Below are positions 1 through 8,866 of a DNA stretch of 64,000 bases, piece after piece. The position numbers were made by a program, and so were the translations under genes. A model generated the notes under the pieces. That model was not told where the DNA came from. It did no database searches and worked only from the letters and a program-made list of their open reading frames with translations. Source of the stretch: Nitrosospira sp. NpAV. GTDB taxonomy: Bacteria > Pseudomonadota > Gammaproteobacteria > Burkholderiales > Nitrosomonadaceae. The stretch covers positions 1 to 64,000 of the forward strand of contig NZ_JXQM01000019.1 in NCBI RefSeq assembly GCF_000832065.1. Reading direction: 5' to 3'. The first letter of the stretch is position 1. Each line of letters starts with the position of its first letter.

Positions 1-333
1 TGCGCCTGAAAAGGAGCCCAGCGTGCGTTCTCCGTCGCATGTTTGGTTATCTGGCTATTGGGACTGGCAGGATCATCACTGGGTATGGAAACCTGATGAA
101 AGCATGGCGCAGGTGCAATCAGCTGCTAACGGTCCGGCGCCTGAACCCCATGCTCAAGCCTCTGTGCCAGAAGCTATTACTCCCGCGCCTTCTCCGTTGC
201 ATGGTAAGTCTAGTTACTGGGACAACTGGATTGCACCTGAAAAGGAGTCCAGCGTGCGTTCTCCATCGCATGTTAGGCTATCTGGCTATTGGGACTGGCA
301 GGATCATCACTGGGTATGGAAACCTGATGAAAG
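1..333 (+). repeat. Two 102-bp direct repeats inside the first gene
   Basis: Bases 1-102 and 232-333 are direct repeats differing at about six positions, with a 231-bp period. They encode the duplicated aromatic units of the first gene in the same frame. The first copy begins at the window edge, so more copies may lie upstream. Confidence 0.85.
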
Positions 334-346
334 ATATGTCAAATAG
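2..346 (+). CDS. Aromatic-repeat protein, 5'-truncated by window edge
   Basis: The reading frame is already open at base 2 and runs to a stop at 346, so the N-terminus lies outside the window. The visible 114 residues contain two almost identical ~33-residue units, each with the core SGYWDWQDHHWVWKPDE. A Pro/Ala-rich linker with a related SSYWDNW motif separates them. Such Trp/Tyr-rich units recall the WVWVPG-type repeats of small envelope proteins, but the function is unknown. The last repeat is followed only by four residues, so the repeat forms the C-terminus. A GTG at 23 could serve as a start, but it falls inside the first repeat and is unlikely to be the true one. Confidence 0.6.
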   Translation, partial: APEKEPSVRSPSHVWLSGYWDWQDHHWVWKPDESMAQVQSAANGPAPEPHAQASVPEAITPAPSPLHGKSSYWDNWIAPEKESSVRSPSHVRLSGYWDWQDHHWVWKPDERYVK

Positions 347-745
347 AGAAGCCTTCGAGTGGCCAGCTATGTTGGGCATGCAAGGACCGTGAAGTAAGGA
401 AGATCTAGCGGGTTGGACATTGTTTTTTATTCAACTACATTATTGATGTCCGTACGTGTGTGAAAGTCTTATAGATCAACCTGATTGCAATGTCATGCGG
501 GATAATGCATGGGGACCAGTGGCATTACCCCTCATGCTTCAGCCCAAATGCGATTTGCTGCTCGGTAAATTTACTCCGCTTCACGTCATGACCCCTTTCA
601 GCAAGGTTAAAATCATGCCGGAAATTCCACTTTTAAATGGTGCTGTTTTGTGGGATGGGGTCACTGCTGAGGCCGGCAACGCTGCAGGCGTCCGGTTCAT
701 AGGCGATGAACAGCATGGCCTATGACAGCCCGGCCGGAAAACTGC
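347..745. other. Intergenic region, no gene supported
   Basis: This holds about 400 bases between the repeat protein and a convergent lipoprotein gene. A frame from 456 to 725 is open but starts with GTG, lacks a ribosome site and has no family-like pattern. I see no structured RNA or clear terminator. Confidence 0.4.
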
Positions 746-1384
746 TCAAGAAAAAACAATCGCTCGCGGCGCATCCAGCCCTGACAGTTCCCCGCTTTGC
801 TGCATATCTTGCAGCGCCCGCAGAATCATTTGCTCAAGCATTCTTCCAAAGGCTTGGTTGGAAGGAAAGACCTTTATGCCCTCAGGTATCTCCGTATTGC
901 CGAAAGCGGTATGGAATGCATGTTTGATGCCGGTTCGCCTGATTGTCTTTCCTTTCAGGGTGATGGCCATCGACATGGTATAGGCATCGGTAATGGTTTT
1001 TCCAACCATCCATAGAGGAAACCTCGAACGAGAGGCTTCCACGGCGACGGTGCCGCTGTCGGCAATATTGTTTAGAACTATCCTGATAGCGCCATCGCCC
1101 TGATCCTCGACGGCGGAAACGACATCGATCGGCAAAATCACGCCGGTATCGCCGAGTATCTTTGCGGCATAATCTCTCAATGGAACGTCTCCCTGGGGAA
1201 AGGGATCGCCATTTCGCTGAAACTCGACAACGAGCTGCAGCCGAAGTGGCGTCTCCCGTTTCTTGACATCTTCATATTTTATCTTGGGTAACGAAGCCCC
1301 CAGAAATGATCGGGGCGACGCGCACCCCATCAATGCGGAGGACACGATGACAGATGCCAGTATTACGCGGGGACCGAGGTTCAT
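746..1384 (-). CDS. Putative lipoprotein of unknown function
   Basis: This 212-residue protein begins with a signal peptide ending in a lipobox (ALMGC, Cys21), so it is probably lipid-anchored in the envelope. The mature part mixes strands and helices and has no motif I recognise. The gene stands alone: it converges with the repeat gene and is divergent from the GGDEF gene, with about 335 bp between. The signal peptide and regular codon use make it a real gene. Confidence 0.7.
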   Translation of the reverse strand: MNLGPRVILASVIVSSALMGCASPRSFLGASLPKIKYEDVKKRETPLRLQLVVEFQRNGDPFPQGDVPLRDYAAKILGDTGVILPIDVVSAVEDQGDGAIRIVLNNIADSGTVAVEASRSRFPLWMVGKTITDAYTMSMAITLKGKTIRRTGIKHAFHTAFGNTEIPEGIKVFPSNQAFGRMLEQMILRALQDMQQSGELSGLDAPRAIVFS

Positions 1385-1719
1385 AGATGCTCCGTATGGG
1401 GTTCACGGTGAATGACGCGCGCTCAGGAACCGGTGCTTGGCGTTTGTCCTATGACTAATTTCTTGCTATCTGTTGAGGGTAGTCCATTATGCTTAATGCT
1501 GCAACCTGTAGGATATCGTCATCCTTAAAACTATCCCAGATCTACTGAAAATATCGTGCCGGGGAACCTCTCAACGGATTTTCCTCTTCATATATAATCC
1601 TGAATCCGGCGGCTCGCCGCTCATTTTCCAGTTTAGGGCTATGCATCCACCAAATTTTTTATGCGGCTTGCTTCTCATCTTTGCGGTGAGCTCGTGCGGC
1701 TGCCGAATCTAAGGTAATA
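1385..1719. other. Intergenic region between divergent genes
   Basis: This must carry the promoters of the lipoprotein and diguanylate cyclase genes. I could not assign convincing -35/-10 pairs. A purine-rich stretch about 10 nt before 1720 could act as a weak ribosome site. Confidence 0.4.
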
Positions 1720-2829
1720 ATGAGCCCGGAAACTCCCTTCGATTGTGTCACCTTTGGATTTGATCGCGTGCGAATTCGCGAGGCGCTGTCGGTGCTGGGA
1801 TTGAACGGGGAGCATGCCGGGCTGGCAAATCGCATACGGAGCGAGGTCATAGAAGAAAAGGCCGATGCACTGGTTCATTCCTGTTGCCTCACACTTGCGC
1901 GCGATCGAAGTTTCGCATTGATCGAACGGAGTATCGGTATCGAATGCTTCAAGCAAACATGGAGCGGGCATCTACAAAACTACGGCCGGGATTTCGATAC
2001 GTCGGAATATTTTGGAGAACGGCTGGCCATCGCCGCCGCTTTCGTTCGCGCAAAAATCCCCCTGAGCATTCTGCAGTTGCAGCACAGCCTCACCCAGCAA
2101 GCGCTGATAAGTAATCTGTCCGTCAAGTTTGTGGACGATGCGGCAACCTTTCAGTCATTCGTCGACTGCATTCTCAAGCTCACCTCCCTTGACATGTACC
2201 TGAGTGCCGAGGGATACCACCTTCCGCAAATTGACGAACTGCGAAAGGCGCTCGCCAGGCTGCGCAAGGAAACATCCCGCTGGCACCAGGAGGCTTCAAC
2301 CGATCAACTCACGGGCTTGATGCGGTATAACGCGCTCATGGAAACCCTGGGACACCATATCGATATTGCGCATGAAGGTCACGAAGGCCCAGGCGGCGAT
2401 GCTCTGTGCCTGGCGATGATCGATCTGGATTTCTTCAAGAAAATCAATGATACCCATGGGCACGTGGTGGGTGACTTCGTGCTCAAGCATGTGGCGGGAC
2501 GGATTCAGGCGGCGGTGCGTGACTTTGACATGGTCGGCAGATTCGGCGGAGAAGAATTCGTCATCATCATGACGAATACGCATATGAAATTGGCGGAAGT
2601 CATCGCGGAGCGGATACGCAAGGGGGTGATGGACACCCCGTTGCATTTGAAGGAACTCAGCATCCCGGTCACGATCAGTATTGGCGTGGCGATGTTGAGA
2701 GAAGGCGAGCGCAAGGAAGCATTGATTGAGCGTGCGGACAAGGCCATGTACGAAGCAAAAAAAATGGGACGCAATCGCGTCATGGTTGCCAAAGACGCTG
2801 ATGAATCCGGAACGCTTCCGGAGTTGTAG
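1720..2829 (+). CDS. Diguanylate cyclase with globin-sensor-like N-terminus
   Basis: This 369-residue protein probably makes cyclic di-GMP from two GTP. The C-terminal GGDEF domain spans about 200-360, with the active-site loop GGEEF at 276-280. An RxxD inhibitory site (RDFD) lies five residues before that loop, which predicts product inhibition. The N-terminal ~150 residues look like the helical sensor of globin-coupled proteins: a YFGERLAIAAAFVRAKIPLS segment is followed by a helix rich in Leu and Gln. In haem-binding relatives a His sits where this protein has Phe, so it may not bind haem; that is inference. No signal peptide or membrane helix is visible, so it is cytosolic. The gene is convergent with pyruvate kinase. 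Confidence 0.85.
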   Translation: MSPETPFDCVTFGFDRVRIREALSVLGLNGEHAGLANRIRSEVIEEKADALVHSCCLTLARDRSFALIERSIGIECFKQTWSGHLQNYGRDFDTSEYFGERLAIAAAFVRAKIPLSILQLQHSLTQQALISNLSVKFVDDAATFQSFVDCILKLTSLDMYLSAEGYHLPQIDELRKALARLRKETSRWHQEASTDQLTGLMRYNALMETLGHHIDIAHEGHEGPGGDALCLAMIDLDFFKKINDTHGHVVGDFVLKHVAGRIQAAVRDFDMVGRFGGEEFVIIMTNTHMKLAEVIAERIRKGVMDTPLHLKELSIPVTISIGVAMLREGERKEALIERADKAMYEAKKMGRNRVMVAKDADESGTLPEL

Positions 2830-2855
2830 TTGGGTTAGGCCATATAGCGCTCCGA

Positions 2856-4358
2856 TCACCCATCCAGCGACTCCACCCTACTCAAGCGGACAGTCCGCAG
2901 GGTGTCGGGCTGTTCACATGCACTACCGGAAGCGGAGACCAGCACAACCTGATCGTCCGGTTCCGCCAGCCCCTGCGAGATCAGCCACTCCCTGGCTTGA
3001 ACCAGACACGCCTGCAGGCCGGTTCCGCCAGCGCCGGACGCAGTGGAAAGCAGAGGTGAGACGCCGCGCACCAATGCCAGGCTTCGGTACAACCTGATGG
3101 AGCCCGCCACGACGACAAGCGGTGCCTGGGGGCGGAAACGGGCAATAGCCAGCACCGCTGCCATGGAATGGGCGGGCACGATGATGGCCCGGGCACTAAG
3201 CCGTGCCGCGAGCTGGCAGGCGGCGAAACTCAGAGCACTGGGCGGCTTGTCGGGCGAATTGGGCATGTCCGTCGCCCGCATCCGGTCATGCGCCATGCGT
3301 AAGCTGTAACCCTTCTCTGTCGCTGTGAGCACGCGGGCAAGAAACCGCACGGCGGCGACAGGAAACTGGCCGATGGCTGTCTCGGCCGAGAGCATCACGG
3401 CATCCGTTCCATCGAGTACCGCGTTGGCAACATCGGTGGCTTCCGCCCGTGTCGGATGCTCGCGCTCCACCATCGACTCGAGCATCTGCGTGGCGGTAAC
3501 CACCGGGCGTCCGCGCGCATTGGCCACTGAGATGATGCGCTTCTGCACAACCGGTATTTCGGCAAGATCGGTTTCGACGCCCAGGTCTCCACGCGCAACC
3601 ATCACCCCGTCGGATGCCTCCACGATCCCCTCGAGATCCGCCAGCGCGTGGCGCTTCTCTATCTTGGCCATCAGCAGCGGTTGCGCTCCAGCCCCGGAGG
3701 GCAGACATGCCCGCACCCGCGCAAGATCGCCGGCAGATTGCACGAACGACACGCCGACCCATTCGATCTCATGCGCCACCGCGAATGCAAGATGACGCCG
3801 GTCATCATCGGTGGGCACCAGCTCGTTCAGGACTGATTCGGGAACGTTGATTCCTGAGCCGGAGCGCACAATACCGCCGATGATCACTTCGCACCGGACG
3901 CTGACAGCGGTCGCGGTCCTGACGCACAGCTCGATCGAGCCATCGGCCAGAAACACCGACTCTCCCGGGCGAAGCGCCTGAAGCAGTTCCGGATCCCGCA
4001 CCGGCAAAAGACGGTTGCGCTCTTCCGCGCCCTCCCCTTCCTCTTTCACGAGACTAACCTCCGCAATCAGTCTGACGATCTCACCTTCAGCCAGCTTGCG
4101 AAAATCATCCGGCAGATCGCCAATGCGGAATTTCGGCCCTGGCAGATCAATGAGAATGGCTACCGGCTGGCCAAGCGCGTTTGCCGCTTGCCGCACCCGC
4201 TCGATGCGCCGCGAATGATCGGCATGATCGCCGTGCGAGGCATTCACGCGCGCGACATCCATGCCGCATCCGATCAGCTGCTCGATAATTCCGGGATGGT
4301 CGGTCGCCGGGCCCAGCGTACATACGATCTTGGTTCGCTGCCAACTGTGAGGAGTCAT
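2856..4358 (-). CDS. pyk: Pyruvate kinase
   Basis: The 500-residue protein converts phosphoenolpyruvate and ADP to pyruvate and ATP, the last step of glycolysis. Family signatures run in order: RTKIVCTLGPAT at the N-terminus, DLPGPKFRIG, the nucleotide-binding VMVARGDLGVE, TQMLESM, and GTDAVMLSAETAIG. The usual NFSHG segment reads NASHGDH here, a small departure. The start at 4358 gives the standard distance to the first signature; a longer frame up to 4439 would run into the divergent gene's leader and adds nothing family-like. The C-terminal regulatory domain is present. It faces a divergent small gene 73 bp away. Confidence 0.95.
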   Translation of the reverse strand: MTPHSWQRTKIVCTLGPATDHPGIIEQLIGCGMDVARVNASHGDHADHSRRIERVRQAANALGQPVAILIDLPGPKFRIGDLPDDFRKLAEGEIVRLIAEVSLVKEEGEGAEERNRLLPVRDPELLQALRPGESVFLADGSIELCVRTATAVSVRCEVIIGGIVRSGSGINVPESVLNELVPTDDDRRHLAFAVAHEIEWVGVSFVQSAGDLARVRACLPSGAGAQPLLMAKIEKRHALADLEGIVEASDGVMVARGDLGVETDLAEIPVVQKRIISVANARGRPVVTATQMLESMVEREHPTRAEATDVANAVLDGTDAVMLSAETAIGQFPVAAVRFLARVLTATEKGYSLRMAHDRMRATDMPNSPDKPPSALSFAACQLAARLSARAIIVPAHSMAAVLAIARFRPQAPLVVVAGSIRLYRSLALVRGVSPLLSTASGAGGTGLQACLVQAREWLISQGLAEPDDQVVLVSASGSACEQPDTLRTVRLSRVESLDG

Positions 4359-4431
4359 ATTGCCGTTGTCTCTATATAATTCGGCAGATTTCAGATATTG
4401 TTGTCTTCGTGGGTTCAAACAAGGAGACACC

Positions 4432-4692
4432 ATGCCCAAACTGACCGACTACGTCAAGATGGCGGCGGACGAGTATCTGGAAGAAACGGGAAATACCGAA
4501 CTGAATGCTCGCTGGATCGCCGAATTCTTCCAGGATTATGGCGTGCAGGATGCCTACCCTCGACAGGACCTGGTCGCTTTTGCGGAAATGGTGCAGAAAG
4601 AGCTGACCAGGAATGAAGAGCGAGCCGCCAAAAAAATGCGTCTTCTACTGGACAAAGCCCTGCGCGGAATAAAATCCGCACGCAAGCTTTAG
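4432..4692 (+). CDS. Small conserved-looking protein, 86 residues
   Basis: The gene starts at ATG 4432, behind a strong ribosome site (AAGGAG, 7-8 nt upstream). The product is a soluble, charged, mostly helical protein with no signal peptide; its C-terminus is Lys/Arg-rich. I do not recognise the family. A TATAAT box at 4375-4380 could be the -10 element, though no good -35 is visible. It is divergent from pyruvate kinase. Confidence 0.65.
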   Translation: MPKLTDYVKMAADEYLEETGNTELNARWIAEFFQDYGVQDAYPRQDLVAFAEMVQKELTRNEERAAKKMRLLLDKALRGIKSARKL

Positions 4693-5166
4693 ATAAGCCC
4701 GCTCAATAGTTTTAGGAGTGCCAGGGGCAGGGACACGGGGCATGGCAATAGCTCCACCCCCAGCCTTCTCACCGCCTTTTGAAAGATGCCGCACCATCAG
4801 GGGCCAAAGGTTCCAGGCGACCATTTTCCTAGCGCCGGCTGCAGGAAAAAGTGATCTCGCATAGTCCTTTCGGACGAACCTGATGCCCAATCCAATGGGC
4901 GTCATGTCATATTTGCCCTCTATCCTCTTCCAAAGTTGTAATCGCGGCCTTGCAATGGCGGAAGTACGGCATCGGTCATTTCGAGTGGCATATATCCCGA
5001 TGCCTTGTTCAGTGCCATGCTGCTTGAACTACTGATCGCTGTTTCTCTTTCCGCGATGGCCACGCCGCATCCAAGGTTGCCCTTGATCTGAGCGGTGATT
5101 TTCATCGCCAGTTCTCGATGCGGCAGTCATTCGTCCGCTGCCAACCGTTCGGAGAACAAACAGACC
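4693..5166. other. Intergenic region, no gene supported
   Basis: Nearly 480 bp. An open frame on the minus strand at 4920-5105 (61 codons) lacks a ribosome site and looks compositionally weak. Another minus-strand frame at 4645-4905 runs antisense into the 86-residue gene. Neither is convincing. Confidence 0.35.
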
Positions 5167-6522
5167 ATGAAAATTGCCCTCAAACCGCTGCTCGTCATCC
5201 TTGCTGCCGCCCTCGCCACCCCGGCGTTCGCTGCCGGCAATACGCTAATCGGGTGGGCCATGCTTCCTGCCGCCACCTTTGCCGATGGCCCGACCTCGGG
5301 TCAGTTCGCCGCCGCCAACCCATATGGGACCCATCTCCCCCCATACGCCGACCTGCAGCCCGTGCAAGGTTTTTCTGCCGTGCTGGCGGGACCTGAGAAG
5401 GATACCTTCCTGGTGATGACTGACAACGGATTTGGCGCACAGGCCAATTCAGCCGATACCCTGTTGCGTATGTACGCCTTGAAGCCGGACTTCAAGACGG
5501 CATCCGGCGGTACCGGCAAGGTTTCTGCGGTTAATTTCACGTTGGGCACTGAATTGGGCAGATTTTCCGGCCCCAGCCGGATCACGCTCAACGACGCAAA
5601 TCAAAAACTTGGGGTCACGATCCAGGCCGATCTGGATAACTACTATAACGATCCCAGCAAGCCAGCCGTCGACCCGGACATCAAATTCGGCCGCCTGCTG
5701 ACCGGCGCTGATTTTGACATCGAATCGGTCCGCCGCGATAAGAACTGCAATCTTTGGTTCGGTGACGAGTTCGGGCCTTACCTGGTCAAGACCGATACGT
5801 CCGGCACCGTTCTGCGCAGCGAAATCTCCCTGCCCGGTGTCTACGCGCCCCAGCACAAGGATGTCATCGCTGGCTCCGCCATCGCCAACCTTGGCAGCTC
5901 CGGCGGCTTCGAGGGGATGGCGATCAACAGGCGTGGCGACAAGCTATATACCTTGCTCGAGAAGACCGTTACCGGCGATATGGCCAAGACGCTGCGCATC
6001 AATGAGTTCGATATCGACGACGAGGCCTACACCGGTGTCAGCTACGTTTATCCGCTGGACTCCGAAGGCAATGCCATCGGCGACATGACCGCCATCGACG
6101 ACCATCGCTTCCTGGTCATCGAACGCAATGGCGATACCGCGACCAGCGGCACTCCATTCAAGAAGATATTCATCGTCGATATCCAGGATGTCGCCAGCGA
6201 TGGCACGCTCAGGAAGAGCGAATGGGTCGACCTGATGAATATCGCCGACCCGGACGACCTGAACGGTGATGGCAAGACTACATTCACTTTCCCGTACGTG
6301 ACGATCGAGGACTTGTTGATCCTCGATGCCCAGACCCTGCTGGTGATTAACGACAACAACTTCCCTTATGGCGGTGGCCGCGAACTGACGTCCGACAATA
6401 CCGAACTGCTGAAAATCCGCCTAGCGAAACCGATCTCCGGCCTCGGGCACCACCGCCACGCTCATGGCAAAGTCTCTGCCAACCGCTGCGAAGCTCGCGA
6501 AGAACATCACGACCGTCGTTGA
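5167..6522 (+). CDS. Secreted phytase-like esterase domain protein
   Basis: This 451-residue protein starts with a clear signal peptide (MKIALKPLLVILAAALATPAFA), so it is exported. The rest fits the family described as esterase-like activity of phytase, a beta-propeller-type fold: an early FSAVLAGPEKDTFLVMTDNG segment, then GFEGMAINRRGDKLYTLLE, then IERNGD. Members are thought to act on phosphate esters, but the true substrate is not known. The start at 5167 was chosen because it places the signal peptide at the N-terminus; an upstream in-frame start at 5095 would bury it. The last ~25 residues are His/Arg-rich and atypical. Confidence 0.8.
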   Translation: MKIALKPLLVILAAALATPAFAAGNTLIGWAMLPAATFADGPTSGQFAAANPYGTHLPPYADLQPVQGFSAVLAGPEKDTFLVMTDNGFGAQANSADTLLRMYALKPDFKTASGGTGKVSAVNFTLGTELGRFSGPSRITLNDANQKLGVTIQADLDNYYNDPSKPAVDPDIKFGRLLTGADFDIESVRRDKNCNLWFGDEFGPYLVKTDTSGTVLRSEISLPGVYAPQHKDVIAGSAIANLGSSGGFEGMAINRRGDKLYTLLEKTVTGDMAKTLRINEFDIDDEAYTGVSYVYPLDSEGNAIGDMTAIDDHRFLVIERNGDTATSGTPFKKIFIVDIQDVASDGTLRKSEWVDLMNIADPDDLNGDGKTTFTFPYVTIEDLLILDAQTLLVINDNNFPYGGGRELTSDNTELLKIRLAKPISGLGHHRHAHGKVSANRCEAREEHHDRR

Positions 6523-7074
6523 CGCTGTCATAACTGCGGCTCGCGGGGCTCTGGCCGCGCGAGCGGGACAGCGGAAGAAATAGCGTCAAACCCAGATCTG
6601 CTGCATTCACCCTGATCCCGCTGCCCCCAAGAAAACAACCGACCAGCAGCGCCCATTCTGAATCGCCCGGAACTCTTCCATACCTGTAAGATTTTGCAGG
6701 TATTCACGCTCACAATTCTCCTATCTAATGCCATTATCGTTAACAGCGATGAAGGGAGGGCATTGGGAATAGAAGCACCGCTTGCGTAACACCGGTCAAG
6801 CGCAACCGCTTGACACATTCACACCAATCGTGGAACTGGCTCTATATACCGGTAAGTTGAGGTATTCGAGTCAGGTTCGCTTCATTTAATCCGGATGTTT
6901 CCATGACTTCGCGCGACCATCGCTCAGGGCTCTTGGCTGGCAGGAAATTTTGAATGGAATGGCGCAATGATGCCTGTGCCCGGCCAAACAAATCTCCGAT
7001 ATCGAACACTCGCCCTGTGAGGATGCGAGCCGATTCATGAAATATCCCGGTTTACCTCATACGGAGAATAACAA
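6523..7074. other. Long intergenic region, nothing recognised
   Basis: About 550 bp between two same-strand secreted-protein genes. I find no convincing frame, RNA gene or terminator. The right end holds the ribosome site (GGAG) of the cytochrome gene, about 9 nt before 7075. Confidence 0.4.
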
Positions 7075-8790
7075 ATGAAAAACGGATTTGCATTCTGGAT
7101 CGGCGGCATAGCGTTCGCGTCCGCCATGCTCGCACCGCCGCCTTCATCCGCGGCGGCTCCGCTCCCCATTGATCAGGGGAAGGAATGGACGGCTTCCGCC
7201 CAAAAAGACTTCTATAGCCGCGACCAGGGTTCACGGATCATGCCGCTTAGCTGGATCGCCGCGTTAAAACAGCCGAACGGCAAGCCTTTTATGGCCGATA
7301 GCCTGAGCCGGTATGGTTATTTGCCTAATGAGGCGAGCCTCCCCGCCGGACTGCCGGTCGGCTTTACCGTCGGCAGCGGAAGTAACGGCCAGGAGATTGG
7401 CATGAATTGCTCCGCATGCCATACGCGCCAGATTGAAGTCAATGGTAGCCTCTACCGGATCGACGGTGGCCCGGGTATTGTCGACTTCCAAAGTTTCCTT
7501 GCCGATCTCGATACGGCGGTAAATACCGTGCTGACGAATCAACAGGCATTTACGGAATTTGCCCATGCCGTGCTGGGTCCGTCGCCAACGCCGGCAGAAA
7601 AGACGAAGTTGGGCCAGGCGCTACAGGCCTGGTATTTGCCTTATCACACGTTGATGAAAGGTGCGCTGCCCGCTTCGCCCTGGGGACCGGCACGGCTCGA
7701 TGCCGTGGCGATGATTTTTAACCGGCTTACCGGGCTCGATATCGGTCCGCCGCCCACTTATATGATCCCCGAGAATATCAAGCCCGCCACCGCCCCGGTA
7801 CGTTATCCGTTTCTCTGGAATGCCGCGATTCAGGACAAAACCCAGTGGCCCGGCTTTGCCGGGAATGGCAACAATATCTTGGCGCTCTCACGTAATCTGG
7901 GTGAGGTTTACGGGGTTTTCGGCGTTTTCCATCCCAAGAAAGATGCGTGGCGGTTGCTTGGCGTCGACTACCTGCATAACAACTCGGCCAATTTTCAGGG
8001 GCTCGAAGCGCTGGAGGATCTGATTCGAAAAATCGGCGCGCCCAAATGGCCGTGGAAAGTGGACCAGGCGCTTGCCAGCAAAGGCAAAGCAATCTTTGCA
8101 CGCAAGACTGACCAAGGCGGCTGCGTCGAGTGCCATGGAATCAGCCCTGGCCAAACCCGGTTCTTCGACCAGAAAACCTGGGCCACACCGGTACTGGATG
8201 TCGGCACCGATTCCAGGGAATACAACATTCTTGGCTGGACCGTAAAGACCGGCGTGCTTGAAGGGGCAAAAATCCCCTTTCTCACCCAACCTCTCAAACC
8301 GGTCGATACGGCCTTCAACGTTCTGGGATTATCGGTAATCGGCTCCATTCTCCAGCATTACGTTCCGGTATTGATGAAGACGCAAGATCAGGCGCAGGTG
8401 AAGGGCATGCAATCGCCATTTACGCCCGAAACCGAATCTCTCAAGGATGCGTTCAAAGCACCGGCGCCCACAACGCCTTCCTATGCCTATGAATCCCGGG
8501 TGCTTGAAGGAATCTGGGCAGCCGCTCCGTATCTGCACAATGGATCGGTGCCAACGCTTGCCGAGTTGCTGAAGCCCGCAGCCGAAAGGGTTGCTTCGTT
8601 CAAGGTCGGCCCGGCATACGATCTGGTCAATATTGGCCTTGCCGCCGAGCAGACCAAGTTCGACTACACGTTGCAGACTACGGATTGCAGCGACCGCAAT
8701 TCGGGAAACAGCCGCTGCGGCCACGAATTCGGCACCACGCTTTCGGCGGACGAGAAAAAAGCGCTGCTCGAATACCTCAAGACGCTTTAA
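7075..8790 (+). CDS. RoxA-like dihaem cytochrome c (peroxidase/oxygenase family)
   Basis: The 571-residue exported protein has a signal peptide and two c-type haem motifs, CSACH at 112-116 and CVECH at 350-354. Length, spacing of the two haem sites and the N-terminal FYSRDQGSRIMPLSW segment match the dihaem family that includes bacterial cytochrome c peroxidases and the rubber oxygenase RoxA. RoxA-type members cleave polyisoprene with O2; many relatives have no known substrate, so the reaction here is open. It would act in the periplasm or outside the cell. A GGAG ribosome site precedes the ATG. It converges with selO. Confidence 0.8.
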   Translation: MKNGFAFWIGGIAFASAMLAPPPSSAAAPLPIDQGKEWTASAQKDFYSRDQGSRIMPLSWIAALKQPNGKPFMADSLSRYGYLPNEASLPAGLPVGFTVGSGSNGQEIGMNCSACHTRQIEVNGSLYRIDGGPGIVDFQSFLADLDTAVNTVLTNQQAFTEFAHAVLGPSPTPAEKTKLGQALQAWYLPYHTLMKGALPASPWGPARLDAVAMIFNRLTGLDIGPPPTYMIPENIKPATAPVRYPFLWNAAIQDKTQWPGFAGNGNNILALSRNLGEVYGVFGVFHPKKDAWRLLGVDYLHNNSANFQGLEALEDLIRKIGAPKWPWKVDQALASKGKAIFARKTDQGGCVECHGISPGQTRFFDQKTWATPVLDVGTDSREYNILGWTVKTGVLEGAKIPFLTQPLKPVDTAFNVLGLSVIGSILQHYVPVLMKTQDQAQVKGMQSPFTPETESLKDAFKAPAPTTPSYAYESRVLEGIWAAAPYLHNGSVPTLAELLKPAAERVASFKVGPAYDLVNIGLAAEQTKFDYTLQTTDCSDRNSGNSRCGHEFGTTLSADEKKALLEYLKTL

Positions 8791-8814
8791 CCGCTTGACA
8801 TCATGCGGCAACAG

Positions 8815-8841
8815 CCCCCTCTCCACATCCCCGAGAGGGGG
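8815..8841. terminator. Hairpin between convergent genes
   Basis: CCCCCTCTC (8815-8823) pairs perfectly with GAGAGGGGG (8833-8841) around a 9-nt loop, just after the cytochrome stop and before the selO stop. No T-tract follows on either side, so it may be an attenuator or RNA 3'-end stabiliser rather than a classical terminator. Confidence 0.5.
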
Positions 8842-8866
8842 TCATCCCGCCTAGTGCAGCAAGGAT

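Noticed and set aside
456-725. 89-codon frame between the repeat gene and the lipoprotein
   Set aside because: GTG start, no ribosome site and no protein-like pattern; treated as a gap.
4920-5105. 61-codon minus-strand frame
   Set aside because: No ribosome site and biased Ser-rich stretch; too weak to call a gene.
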